In this document: positions 1 through 7,561 of the stretch, piece by piece
Position numbering within the stretch: position 1 is the first letter of the stretch
How the letters are laid out: each line of letters starts with the position of its first letter
Origin: Candidatus Fermentithermobacillaceae bacterium
GTDB lineage: Bacteria; Bacillota; Sulfobacillia; Fermentithermobacillales; Fermentithermobacillaceae
DNA: 62,584 nt
Direction of reading: 5' to 3'
Assembly (NCBI GenBank): GCA_012840345.1
Contig: DULO01000094.1
Location: forward strand, 1-62,584
Notes under the pieces: generated by a model
The model's input: only the letters and a program-made list of their open reading frames with translations
Databases searched by the model: none
What the model was told of the DNA's origin: nothing
Position numbers and translations under genes: made by a program

Positions 1-17
1 CAATAGCTCGCTTCCTC

Positions 18-46
18 TTGACTTCTGTGAAACAGGTAACTAATAT
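18..46 (+). promoter_or_regulatory. Sigma-A type promoter for the aspS T-box leader
   Basis: The sequence shows TTGACT (18-23), a 17-base spacer and TAATAT (41-46), close to the housekeeping consensus. It is placed so that transcription would begin just before the T-box leader. Confidence 0.7.
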
Positions 47-59
47 AACTCAAACACGA

Positions 60-351
60 TGAACCGGAACCAGTAGCTTTGATTCCAGGGCTGCCAGAGA
101 GCCGGGGTAAGGTGAGAGCCCGGTGCCTATTGGGCTTAGCGAAGAACAGCCGGGGAGTGGCTTTATGCCGGCACTCCACCGTTATAGGAGCAGAGGGGTC
201 TGTTCAAACAGGGATCTACTGCCTGAAGTAGGCTTCCGTTAGGAGTTAAGGCGGAATAACAAAGCCAGTCACAACATAGGGTTTGAGCAGGCCAATTGGG
301 TGGCACCACGGGCATGGGAGGCCCGTCCCTCTATAGGGACGGGCTTTTTTG
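60..351 (+). promoter_or_regulatory. T-box riboswitch upstream of aspS, probable Asn (AAC) specifier
   Basis: The conserved T-box motif GGGTGGCACCACGGG sits at 298-312. It is followed by a strong intrinsic terminator, a 10-bp stem at 321-344 and a run of T to 350. Stem I carries the AGAGAG element near 101 and GGTGAGAG near 112. The specifier loop appears to read AGCGAAG-AAC-A, with AAC at about 147-149; no GAC occurs in this segment. The antiterminator bulge TGGC would pair with an uncharged tRNA ending GCCA (discriminator G), which fits tRNA-Asn or tRNA-Asp. T-boxes let the leader read through when the cognate tRNA is uncharged. The specifier assignment is my reading of the fold and was not computed. 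Confidence 0.85.
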
Positions 352-438
352 TCTACTTAAGGGAAACCGCGGGCCCGTTGGCAGACTGTGGTTTTGAAAA
401 AAGCTCAGGGCGGTCCGCAGAAAGAGGTGTTTGGGAAC

Positions 439-1731
439 ATGAGCAGAGTCTTGTGCGGTGAGCTAGAGAAGCATGTCGGCGCCCCGGTCACGGTTAAGGG
501 CTGGGTTCACCGGATACGCAGCTTGGGCCAAGTCCGCTTCATCATAGTCAGAGACCGGAGCGGTCTGGCTCAGGCCGTCTTGTCGGGAGAGTTGGCCAGG
601 TCTCCTCACCTGTCTTGCGAAACGGCGGTTAGCGTCACGGGTAATGTGGTGGAGGCGCCCAATGTTCCCGGCGGGTGCGAAATACAGGCCACCGGCGTTG
701 TCGTCGAGTCCGCGCCTGTCTCCTCCATTCCGTTCGAAGTGAATCTTCCTGAGATAACCGCAGGACTAGAGAAAATCCTCGAACACAGGGTGGTTTCTTT
801 ACGCCACCCGAAGAGCCGCGCCGTTTTTAAGGTTCAAGCCGAGGCCATAGAAGGATTCCGCCGGTTCCTCAGGGCTAACGACTTTATTGAGGTGCACACG
901 CCCAAGATTGTGGCCTCCGGAACGGAAGGCGGCGCCGAGCTCTTCTCCGTAGACTATTTTGGGAAACCCGCGTACCTCGCTCAAAGCCCTCAGTTTTACA
1001 AGCAAATGCTGGTCGGCGCCGGTTTTGAGAGGGTATTCGAAGTGGCGCCGGCCTATAGGGCAGAAGAACACAACACGTCCAGGCACCTAAACGAGTTCAT
1101 TAGCCTCGACTTGGAAATGGGCTTCATAGACGGTCTGGAGGATCTCCTGTCCTTGGAGGAAAGACTGTTTCAGTACATGTTCGCGCATATCAGGGAAACT
1201 TGCGGAAAAGAACTAGCCATGTTCGGGGCGGAGCTGCCACAAGTCACCACTATTCCCCGGCTAAAGCTGTCTGAAATCGAGACCATCCTACGGAGGGAAT
1301 ACGGAAAGGCCCTGCCAAACGGCAATCTCGACCCGGAAGGCGAACGTTTGATCTGCCAGTATGTTGAGAAAGAAGCGGGGACTCCTTTTGTTTTCGCCAC
1401 TCACTATCCGGTCACCTCGAGGCCTGTTTACGCCATGCCGGACCCTGAGTCTCCCGATCTCACGTTAAGCTTCGACTTGCTGTTCAAGGGACTGGAGATG
1501 AACAGCGGAGGCATGCGGATCAACGATTATCATCAGTTGGTGGGAAACATGGGCCGGTTCGGGTTAGACCCGGACTCCTTCGCGGGCTACCTTGAGGTCT
1601 TTAAGTACGGCATGCCCCGCCACGGCGGTTTCGCGATTGGCGCCGAACGGCTGACCGCCAGGATCCTGGAGTTGGGCAACATCCGGGAAGCGAGCCTGTT
1701 CCCCAGGGACCGCGAACGTTTGACTCCCTAA
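439..1731 (+). CDS. aspS: Aspartyl-tRNA synthetase, archaeal-type (probably non-discriminating, Asp/Asn)
   Basis: A class IIb aminoacyl-tRNA synthetase of 430 residues, the length of the archaeal/eukaryal-type AspRS and much shorter than the usual ~590-residue bacterial form, which has an extra GAD domain. An N-terminal OB-fold anticodon-binding domain covers about residues 1-105. The catalytic core shows motif 2 (AYRAEEHNTSRHLNEF, about 205-220) and motif 3 (GGFAIGAERL, about 394-403). The ATG at 439 is chosen because AAAGAGGTG lies 9 bases upstream and because it gives the family N-terminus; the frame stays open further upstream. In family members this type often charges both tRNA-Asp and tRNA-Asn, the latter being corrected by GatCAB. 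A T-box leader controls it. Confidence 0.93.
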   Translation: MSRVLCGELEKHVGAPVTVKGWVHRIRSLGQVRFIIVRDRSGLAQAVLSGELARSPHLSCETAVSVTGNVVEAPNVPGGCEIQATGVVVESAPVSSIPFEVNLPEITAGLEKILEHRVVSLRHPKSRAVFKVQAEAIEGFRRFLRANDFIEVHTPKIVASGTEGGAELFSVDYFGKPAYLAQSPQFYKQMLVGAGFERVFEVAPAYRAEEHNTSRHLNEFISLDLEMGFIDGLEDLLSLEERLFQYMFAHIRETCGKELAMFGAELPQVTTIPRLKLSEIETILRREYGKALPNGNLDPEGERLICQYVEKEAGTPFVFATHYPVTSRPVYAMPDPESPDLTLSFDLLFKGLEMNSGGMRINDYHQLVGNMGRFGLDPDSFAGYLEVFKYGMPRHGGFAIGAERLTARILELGNIREASLFPRDRERLTP

Positions 1732-1797
1732 TAAAACCCTCCGGAGTTGCGGAAGACTTAACTGTGCTCATCTATCCCGCTTCGGAGGTGCTTCAAC

Positions 1798-2250
1798 ATG
1801 GGTAGAGACGAACATGACATAACGCCGTTATGGAAGGGTGTCCCGGACCTGGGACGTTTCGGCGAAGGCCTGTTCAACTGGGGCCTCGAGGCGAACTGGC
1901 CGCGCGTTTTCAGGTCAGGGCCGACGATAGATATGTATGAAACCGACAAGGACGTGATAGTTGAGGCGGAAGTCCCCGGATACAGCCCTGACCACATTAG
2001 CGTCAGAGTTACCTCTAACGGTCTCATAATAAGAGGGCAGATGGAAAAGACCGAGGTTGACAGGCAAAACGACTATCATATGAGAGAACGGCGGTACGGT
2101 TCGTTTTCACGCACAATCCGGTTTCCCACTGAAGTGATGCCCGATAGGGCGACCGCCAAGTACAAAGACGGCGTGCTCCGTATCACCGCCCCAAAAGCGG
2201 GACAGGCAACCGACAACCACAGGGAACTCAGGATCGAGCGGGAACAGTAA
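1798..2250 (+). CDS. Hsp20/alpha-crystallin small heat-shock protein
   Basis: A 150-residue ATP-independent holdase chaperone. The alpha-crystallin domain spans about residues 40-140: the MYETDKDVIVEAEVPGYSPD start, the beta strand SVRVTSNGLIIRGQ, the MRERRYGSFSRTIRFP block, and the YKDGVLRITAPK strand typical of the family. A C-terminal tail follows. A good ribosome-binding site (GGAGGTG) lies 10 bases before the ATG. It stands 66 bases after aspS and ends before a shared hairpin. I see no CIRCE operator, so its stress control is not evident from the sequence. Confidence 0.93.
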   Translation: MGRDEHDITPLWKGVPDLGRFGEGLFNWGLEANWPRVFRSGPTIDMYETDKDVIVEAEVPGYSPDHISVRVTSNGLIIRGQMEKTEVDRQNDYHMRERRYGSFSRTIRFPTEVMPDRATAKYKDGVLRITAPKAGQATDNHRELRIEREQ

Positions 2251-2268
2251 GGCGTCCGGAGAACAAAC

Positions 2269-2311
2269 AGAAGCCCGGCCGGTGCCTCACAGAAAGCAAG
2301 GCCGGGCTTCT
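2269..2311. terminator. Convergent hairpin between hsp20 and the membrane operon
   Basis: A 12-bp perfect stem (AGAAGCCCGGCC pairing with 2300-2311) lies between two converging genes. Neither side has a long T run, so it may act as a bidirectional terminator or as a 3'-end stabiliser. Confidence 0.6.
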
Positions 2312-2319
2312 CCTATGGC

Positions 2320-2952
2320 TCACTGCGAGATCACGGGAAACACTTTGCTGAAGAGAAACTGCAGCCTGGCGATGAGGTACGAAAGCCTCGCCATGACCAC
2401 GAAGCCGAAGGACGACCCAAACGCCACCATCATGGTCGCGCGCCCCAAGTTGCTCACCAAGGACATGAAAGAACGCTTTCCGTTAGCCGCCTTCTTTGAC
2501 CCCAAGGGGATGAACAAGAAGAAGGCAAGCGTCGACACGGTGCCCAAGACCATCACGATGTTGTCCAGGTTGTTCAAAGGAAGGATCGTCGCCCTTATTT
2601 GCTTCACGAACGAAGCCTCGGCCGCCCCGGTGATAGTCACGCCGGCGGCCACTCCCATCATGAACGCCAAGGGCGTCCGGGACAAGTAAGAGTAACGCTT
2701 GGTGAACTTGGCGTACAGGAGACACCCAAAGCACAGCGGCACCAGCATGAGCCACTGTCCATCCGCCAAAGGACTAAGCGCCTGATCTTTTACGTTGTGC
2801 CAGCCGGTCACGATAGCGTGAGCAGCCGCGAAACCCACGTAGATATGCTCTGTATAGCGGTACAGACGGCTCTCCTTGAATAGGTAACTGTACACAGTGA
2901 TGAGGAAAAACCCTGACAGAAACGTTCCTATTGACTGGGCCAACCTACACAC
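2320..2952 (-). CDS. Uncharacterised polytopic membrane protein (operon gene 4)
   Basis: A 210-residue protein that I do not recognise. It has about six hydrophobic segments, near residues 9-26, 36-52, 67-84, 95-112, 131-150 and 168-190, with short charged loops, so it is most likely an integral membrane protein with little soluble domain. It is the last gene of a four-gene minus-strand operon and its start overlaps the end of the preceding gene by 8 bases, which suggests translational coupling. No catalytic motif is visible. The operon ends at the convergent hairpin next to hsp20. Confidence 0.75.
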   Translation of the reverse strand: MCRLAQSIGTFLSGFFLITVYSYLFKESRLYRYTEHIYVGFAAAHAIVTGWHNVKDQALSPLADGQWLMLVPLCFGCLLYAKFTKRYSYLSRTPLAFMMGVAAGVTITGAAEASFVKQIRATILPLNNLDNIVMVLGTVSTLAFFLFIPLGSKKAANGKRSFMSLVSNLGRATMMVAFGSSFGFVVMARLSYLIARLQFLFSKVFPVISQ

Positions 2953-3784
2953 CCTCCTTCCTTCGGACCGCGCGTGACTGGGCGAAGAAACCCACGTTGC
3001 CCAAGATCACCAAACAGGCTATAAACAGGTGTCCCGCGGATTGGGCATCCATGGCTCCAATGGCTTGCCCGGGCATCTCTGACAGCACCTCGTACTCGGC
3101 CGCGCCCGCAAGCCCGGAGATTATCCCCTTTATCTGGCCGGAAGCAAGGTAGGGACCAAGCACCGGCATAATGGTAGCCGCGCCGCCCACAACGATAGGA
3201 ATGTGAAACTTGGGTTCCAAGTACACGGCGAGAAAGAGCGCGTCGTCACCCGTGCTGCTGGTGGTAATGAGAGACACGTCTTGCATGCCTCTAAATCCAT
3301 CAAAGATAGGCAGCTCGCTTAAGGGCGTCCCGTCCCTGTCCACGGTATACAGGCTGTAGAAATCGGCCATCGCCGCTATAGCGGGCGCACCGCCGGCTTT
3401 AAAGGGGAGAATGGCGAAGTCCCTGCCGTACTCGTACCCGAACTTGGGAGCAAGCTGCGCGCGAATGGCTTCGGCATACATATCCCCTCCCACATTGGTG
3501 GGAAAGTACACTATCCTAAGTCCCTTGGACATGAAGTGGCGGCTTAGAGCCTGCATTTGAGGCCATACCTCGGCATCCCCCGACGGATCGAACCCGACTG
3601 AATGAAACACCAGGGAGCCCTCGGGCAGGGCGTCGATAATCTCAAACGCCCGCCTAGTATTCGGCGTTATGTTAAGGGGAAATCCCAGGGGTCGCACCAG
3701 AGGCAGCAATACTATCACAAAGGTCAAAGCGTAGAGAACCCGCCTGTCGATACTCTGGACAGCCGTTGCCCATGATCGCCTCAT
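2945..3784 (-). CDS. Uncharacterised membrane-anchored protein with one soluble domain (operon gene 3)
   Basis: A 279-residue protein with a hydrophobic segment near residues 17-34, a soluble domain of about 200 residues, and a second hydrophobic segment near 250-270. The soluble part alternates beta-like and helical stretches (SLVFHSVGFDP, GLRIVYFPTN, IPIVVGGAATIMP) as in a Rossmann-like fold. Its architecture resembles operon gene 1, so the two may be distant relatives. The start overlaps the stop of operon gene 2 by 4 bases. Function is unknown. Any role must be inferred from the T-box upstream, which would point to amino-acid supply. Confidence 0.75.
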   Translation of the reverse strand: MRRSWATAVQSIDRRVLYALTFVIVLLPLVRPLGFPLNITPNTRRAFEIIDALPEGSLVFHSVGFDPSGDAEVWPQMQALSRHFMSKGLRIVYFPTNVGGDMYAEAIRAQLAPKFGYEYGRDFAILPFKAGGAPAIAAMADFYSLYTVDRDGTPLSELPIFDGFRGMQDVSLITTSSTGDDALFLAVYLEPKFHIPIVVGGAATIMPVLGPYLASGQIKGIISGLAGAAEYEVLSEMPGQAIGAMDAQSAGHLFIACLVILGNVGFFAQSRAVRRKEGV

Positions 3785-4404
3785 TGCTGCCCACCTCCCA
3801 TGTAGGACCTTTCAAAGCCCAGGATAACCCGGAGGCTCAACGCTATGGCCCCGAGGGCCCCCCCGATGGTAATCCCTCTCATGCCCGCGGTATTAGGCAC
3901 CGACATCACCCACTGGGACAAGGAAGGAAGGCCGGCAAATACCCTGCTAACCAGTCCTACTTGACCGAGGATGACTATGAGGGCGGAAATCATCAACACG
4001 GCCGACTGCCAGTTGCGGACCTTAAATGCCCGGTACGACGCGGAGACTATCATGAAAGCCAGCAATGAGGCGATCCCGCCGTAGATAGGCTGGTACACGT
4101 TGTCCCAGAACCACTTGTAGGCGGCCGAATTGGGTCCAGACACAACTCCCAACACGGTGAACACGGCCATAGTAGCCAACAGCAGAAAGCTGGAATCGGC
4201 GTTCTTCTCCCGGCGGATGATAGCTCGGGCGTGAACCTGAATCAAATTAGCCGCTCCGAGGCCCAACGCGAACGCGGCGACGGTTACGCGCCAGGCGATA
4301 AGGTCGGTGCCGATTCTTGAAATAATCCCTTCCTGCGCGAAGTACTTCAGTATCACAATTAACCCCGACAGAAACCCTACAGCCAAGGGTAGACTCCTTT
4401 TCAC
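3781..4404 (-). CDS. Uncharacterised six-helix membrane protein (operon gene 2)
   Basis: A 207-residue protein starting at a GTG preceded by GGAGAGGA; the open frame continues upstream but would overlap operon gene 1. Six hydrophobic segments are visible near residues 4-22, 39-57, 73-91, 107-125, 133-151 and 178-197, followed by a short tail ending in ERSYMGGGQQ. I recall similar uncharacterised proteins (a YxWFWDNVYxP segment followed by ASYRAFKVRN) in several bacterial phyla, but know no function for them. It lies 23 bases after operon gene 1 and overlaps gene 3 by 4 bases. Confidence 0.75.
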   Translation of the reverse strand: MKRSLPLAVGFLSGLIVILKYFAQEGIISRIGTDLIAWRVTVAAFALGLGAANLIQVHARAIIRREKNADSSFLLLATMAVFTVLGVVSGPNSAAYKWFWDNVYQPIYGGIASLLAFMIVSASYRAFKVRNWQSAVLMISALIVILGQVGLVSRVFAGLPSLSQWVMSVPNTAGMRGITIGGALGAIALSLRVILGFERSYMGGGQQ

Positions 4405-4427
4405 GGCAATCCTCTCCTCTCTGGTCC

Positions 4428-5150
4428 CTACGAGCCGGCGAAGGTCGCGGCGATGCTGAGGACTAAGATCGCCCCGATCCCAACGTACTTGCCGATCTCT
4501 TGCGCCACCAGGCTTCCGATCTGGGCGCGGTTCCTGGAAAGATAGGTGCCCGCGGCGTAGATCTCTTCCCCGATGAGGGTGTAGTCGCAAGCCGCCACCA
4601 AGAAAGGCAACTGGTGAGTGTTGGCGGTGCCTGAGACCTGAATCGCCCCGGTCTCATGCCCCGCTTCCGCGAGCGTGAGGCTTTCGAGGTAGAAAGAACC
4701 GAACAGGAAATTGGCCCCGATTTTCTCCCGCTCGTAAATACCGAGCACTCCGGCGGTGAAACCGGAAGAAAGGAACCTGAGACAGCTCTCATCAAAGGCG
4801 TCTTCTTTCCCCAAAGACTTGTAAGCTTCTTTGACCACCTCAACCGAAATGGCGTGAGCCTCGGGGAGCGCGTTGACGACCACAAGCTTGGTGTCATACT
4901 TGGCGGTCTCTCTCGCGACATACCCTAAGATGTCAAAGGCCGCGAAGGCCTGGGCATCGAAGGGGCCTCCGGGGATGATGAAGAGTGAGGTGCTGCCCAT
5001 TTCGGTGGCCCTCCCTATCGCCTCTTCGATGGCGTCCAGGCCCTGAAGCCGACGAATAGGGATGTCCTTGCCGTTGGAAAGACGTCTCATGGCTAAGACG
5101 CTGACGAGAAAGAACACTACCAGAAACCACATAGAAAGCAGCCGGTCCAT
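4428..5150 (-). CDS. Uncharacterised DUF6754-like membrane-anchored protein (operon gene 1)
   Basis: A 240-residue protein with hydrophobic helices at both ends (about residues 5-20 and 218-238) and a central soluble domain. The domain begins with IRRLQGLDAIEEAIGRATEMG and contains SLFIIPGG, KLVVVNALPE and a second half with GAIQVSGTANTHQLPFLVAACDY. From memory this resembles the DUF6754 family; that assignment is tentative. The ATG follows AGGAGGG at 9 bases. It is the first gene after the T-box leader, so expression of all four genes should depend on tRNA charging. No enzymatic residues can be assigned. Confidence 0.75.
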   Translation of the reverse strand: MDRLLSMWFLVVFFLVSVLAMRRLSNGKDIPIRRLQGLDAIEEAIGRATEMGSTSLFIIPGGPFDAQAFAAFDILGYVARETAKYDTKLVVVNALPEAHAISVEVVKEAYKSLGKEDAFDESCLRFLSSGFTAGVLGIYEREKIGANFLFGSFYLESLTLAEAGHETGAIQVSGTANTHQLPFLVAACDYTLIGEEIYAAGTYLSRNRAQIGSLVAQEIGKYVGIGAILVLSIAATFAGS

Positions 5151-5234
5151 TTCTATCCCTCCTGATCGTGATGTTTGCCGGGCCTACTCTGGAACTGGCT
5201 TGTCGGCTGCCTCCCGCGGGGGGCCTATTCTAAA

Positions 5235-5485
5235 CGAAAACCCCGTCCTCGTAAGGGACGGGGTTTATGGCCCGTGGTACCACCCTAATTGGTTGACCCG
5301 CTCATTTGAAAGCACAGTTCCTCAATAGAGGTCCGATGCTTCCTTCCTGTTAACGGTGGAAGATCCGCCTTAGTCTACTGCCGCCCTATGGCGGGTTCAA
5401 CAGGTGGCTCCGAGGTGTATTTCCTTTGACTTCCCGTCCCGGTCGCACCGGCCCCGGGCTCTCTGCGCGGTCACATCAAAGTACT
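5235..5485 (-). promoter_or_regulatory. T-box riboswitch upstream of the membrane operon, tentative Tyr (UAC) specifier
   Basis: Reading the minus strand, the T-box motif AGGGTGGTACCACGGG lies at 5286-5271. A strong terminator follows (stem AACCCCGTCC pairing across 5264-5237, then TTTTCGTTT). Stem I carries AGAGAG near 5460 and GGTGCGACC near 5445. The specifier side reads GGAAA-UAC-ACCUCGG; UAC is at 5419-5417, but the frame of the specifier is uncertain and ACC or CAC are alternatives. The antiterminator bulge TGGU requires a tRNA with discriminator A, which fits tRNA-Tyr and does not fit the U73 tRNA-Thr seen in this window. Confidence 0.85.
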
Positions 5486-5526
5486 TCTCCCCATCATCGC
5501 CGCTATTTGGTTGTTAGTTGTTAGCA

Positions 5527-5556
5527 GATATACCACAGGAGAGTAAGAGCCGTCAA
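5527..5556 (-). promoter_or_regulatory. Promoter for the second T-box leader
   Basis: On the minus strand TTGACG (5556-5551) and TATATC (5532-5527) are separated by 18 bases. The -35 box overlaps the stop codon of apbE. The position is right for starting the T-box leader transcript. Confidence 0.55.
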
Positions 5557-6524
5557 CGGAGTTTTGAGATAGGAGCGACGGTCGCCTCTGGGGACACTGG
5601 AACCGCGGATCCCATAAGACCCGGGGTGACAAGAACAGTTTTGTCAGCGGTAACCAGAACCGCCTCGAAGCCCGAGTATTCCTCGAGCGCGTCGGCGGCT
5701 CGGGCGGAACCCAGTACGGCAAGGGCTGTGGCCAGACCGTCGGCTACCGCCGACGTATCGCCAACAACAGTCGCGCTCAAAAGGTCTGTGTACGCAGGAT
5801 AGCCTGTGCGCGGGTCCAGAAGGTGATGATAGGCTTTCCCGTCCACAACGGCGAACCGCTCGTATCCGCCTGAAGTCACGACGGACTTGCCGGCTACTTC
5901 CAACACGATAACCGGTCTCCCTTGTTGGGCTACCGGGTCGTGAATGCCGACACGCCACCTCTCTCCGTTAGCTTTGGAGCCCAACGCGAACACATTGCCC
6001 CCGAGGTTGATGACCGCCGAAGGAATATCCAAGTCCCGGTATATCTCCAAAGCCCGGTCCGCCGCGTAGCCTTTTGCTATTCCCCCGAGATCCACGGCTT
6101 GCCCAAGTTTTGGGAGGAACGCCGTCCGTCTACCCCGATCAATCTCGATGTCATTCGCGTTGACCAAAGGCAAGAGCTCCTGGATTCGCGCGTCGGCGGG
6201 TATACGCCCCGAGTCAAGGCACGAAGCCCACTCCTTTACCAGCGGCCCGACGGTGATGTCGAACGCGCCGCACGTCCGGACTGAAAGCTCCTTACCCAAC
6301 GCCAGCATCGAGAGCAAGTCGGACGACACCTTGACGGGCCTTACACCCGCGGCAAGGTTCAGTTTGGAAAGCAGGCTGGAACGCAAGTGGAAGCTCCAAT
6401 GAGCTTCCATCTGTCTAAGCGCTCGATTCACCAGAGAAATGGCCTTCTTGGCCCGCTTTCCATGAACAAGTTGGGTCACAACCGTCCCCATACAGAGGAT
6501 CGTGGAGGATTCGTAACCTTTCAC
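5553..6524 (-). CDS. apbE: FAD:protein FMN transferase (ApbE family)
   Basis: Members of this family move the FMN half of FAD onto a Thr or Ser of a target flavoprotein, using Mg2+. The 323-residue sequence has the family blocks in order: VDLGGIAKGYAAD (about 145-157), GG.ERF in SGGYERFAVVDG, the HHLLDPRTGYPA block, and GDTSAVADGLATALAVLG near 260-277 with the metal-binding Asp. There is no signal peptide or lipobox, so it is probably cytoplasmic, unlike the secreted lipoprotein form. A later ATG at codon 12 is an alternative start. No Rnf or Nqr target lies in this window. Confidence 0.88.
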   Translation of the reverse strand: MKGYESSTILCMGTVVTQLVHGKRAKKAISLVNRALRQMEAHWSFHLRSSLLSKLNLAAGVRPVKVSSDLLSMLALGKELSVRTCGAFDITVGPLVKEWASCLDSGRIPADARIQELLPLVNANDIEIDRGRRTAFLPKLGQAVDLGGIAKGYAADRALEIYRDLDIPSAVINLGGNVFALGSKANGERWRVGIHDPVAQQGRPVIVLEVAGKSVVTSGGYERFAVVDGKAYHHLLDPRTGYPAYTDLLSATVVGDTSAVADGLATALAVLGSARAADALEEYSGFEAVLVTADKTVLVTPGLMGSAVPVSPEATVAPISKLR

Positions 6525-6616
6525 TTGGTCAGCGCGTTCTCCATAGCCCTAAGGCGCGCCTTCGTGATGCACTTCCACATTCTTATGTTCCGCCGCCTTT
6601 CAAACTGTGGATGCCA

Positions 6617-7534
6617 TTAGGGCTCCGTCTCGGCCTGCGAAGCACGACGAAAGTACTGACGGTTCGAGCGGTAGATGGCAACGGCCCTCTTCTGCCCCAT
6701 CAAGTAGGAAACGTACGCCGTAACGGTCAAGTTCATCAGGTAGTACGTACCTAGGTCCTTTACATCTACCCCGAACCGGTCCGAGACCGCGGCGATGATT
6801 TCCTCAATCGATCTTGGCTTGTGGATAAACTCCTGGATAAACCCGGCTACGTCAAGAACTCTGTCACGGTTCTCGCCAACGGCTCCCGCCGCATCCTTCA
6901 AAATGTCGCCGTGGCTCGGAACAAATACGTCCATGTCCTGGCCGAGAAGTACCGAATAGGTGCGGAGGGCCCCTTCGACATCCATGTTCAACGGAACCGG
7001 GTGCTTGGCGAGCACAGAGGATCCAATAAACGAGTCGGCGCAGAATAGAACGCGGCCGGCGGCGATGCCGGTTTGTCCGGGAGTATGACCGGGCAGGTCT
7101 ACAGTTCTGAGCCCCCATCGTGAAGTCACGCAAACGTCTAGACTGCCTCCCAACTCTCCGTCCACCCTGACGCCCGGCGCCAGGTAGAATTTGGTGCGCA
7201 ACTCGCGCGGGGGATTTGCTCCTCCAAATAAGTAGATAGGCTCGAGGATGGGGCATTCTAGGACGGGCCTTTCGAGCGGGTGCGCGTACACTCTGGCGCC
7301 CGTGGACGCCGCCAAGTACGCCGCCGCCCCGAAATGGTCCGCGTGGGCGTGGGTGATCACGATCGCCCGCAATGAAAAGCCCCGTTTGTCCAAAAGGCCC
7401 TTGAGTTCCTTTCCGTAACGGTCCCACGGGCCCGCGTCAATGATCACCGCCTCCCGGTCGTCGTCAACGACGACGCCGACTCTGGTGGCTCCATCGGTTA
7501 CGTAGACATCGCGGGCGATCTCCAAAAGCTCCAA
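6617..7534 (-). CDS. Metallo-beta-lactamase-fold hydrolase
   Basis: A 305-residue protein with the zinc-binding motif THAHADH (about residues 60-66), the LPGHTPGQTG strand carrying the next His, FCADSF with the bridging Asp, and a distal His in PSHGD. These give a complete dinuclear metal site. The C-terminal ~80 residues (SIEEIIAAVSDRFGV onward) look like a small winged-helix domain, as in many glyoxalase-II-like hydrolases. The substrate cannot be told. It is 27 bases downstream of the SagB-type oxidoreductase on the same strand and probably co-transcribed with it. Confidence 0.85.
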   Translation of the reverse strand: MELLEIARDVYVTDGATRVGVVVDDDREAVIIDAGPWDRYGKELKGLLDKRGFSLRAIVITHAHADHFGAAAYLAASTGARVYAHPLERPVLECPILEPIYLFGGANPPRELRTKFYLAPGVRVDGELGGSLDVCVTSRWGLRTVDLPGHTPGQTGIAAGRVLFCADSFIGSSVLAKHPVPLNMDVEGALRTYSVLLGQDMDVFVPSHGDILKDAAGAVGENRDRVLDVAGFIQEFIHKPRSIEEIIAAVSDRFGVDVKDLGTYYLMNLTVTAYVSYLMGQKRAVAIYRSNRQYFRRASQAETEP

Positions 7535-7561
7535 CCTGAGTCCCTCCGGGGTTAAGACGAA

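Noticed and set aside
6548-6558. An 11-base word (AGCCCTAAGGC) shared with 8418-8428, upstream of apbE and sagB, as a common operator
   Set aside because: Exact 11-base matches are expected many times by chance in 62 kb and no further symmetry is shared.
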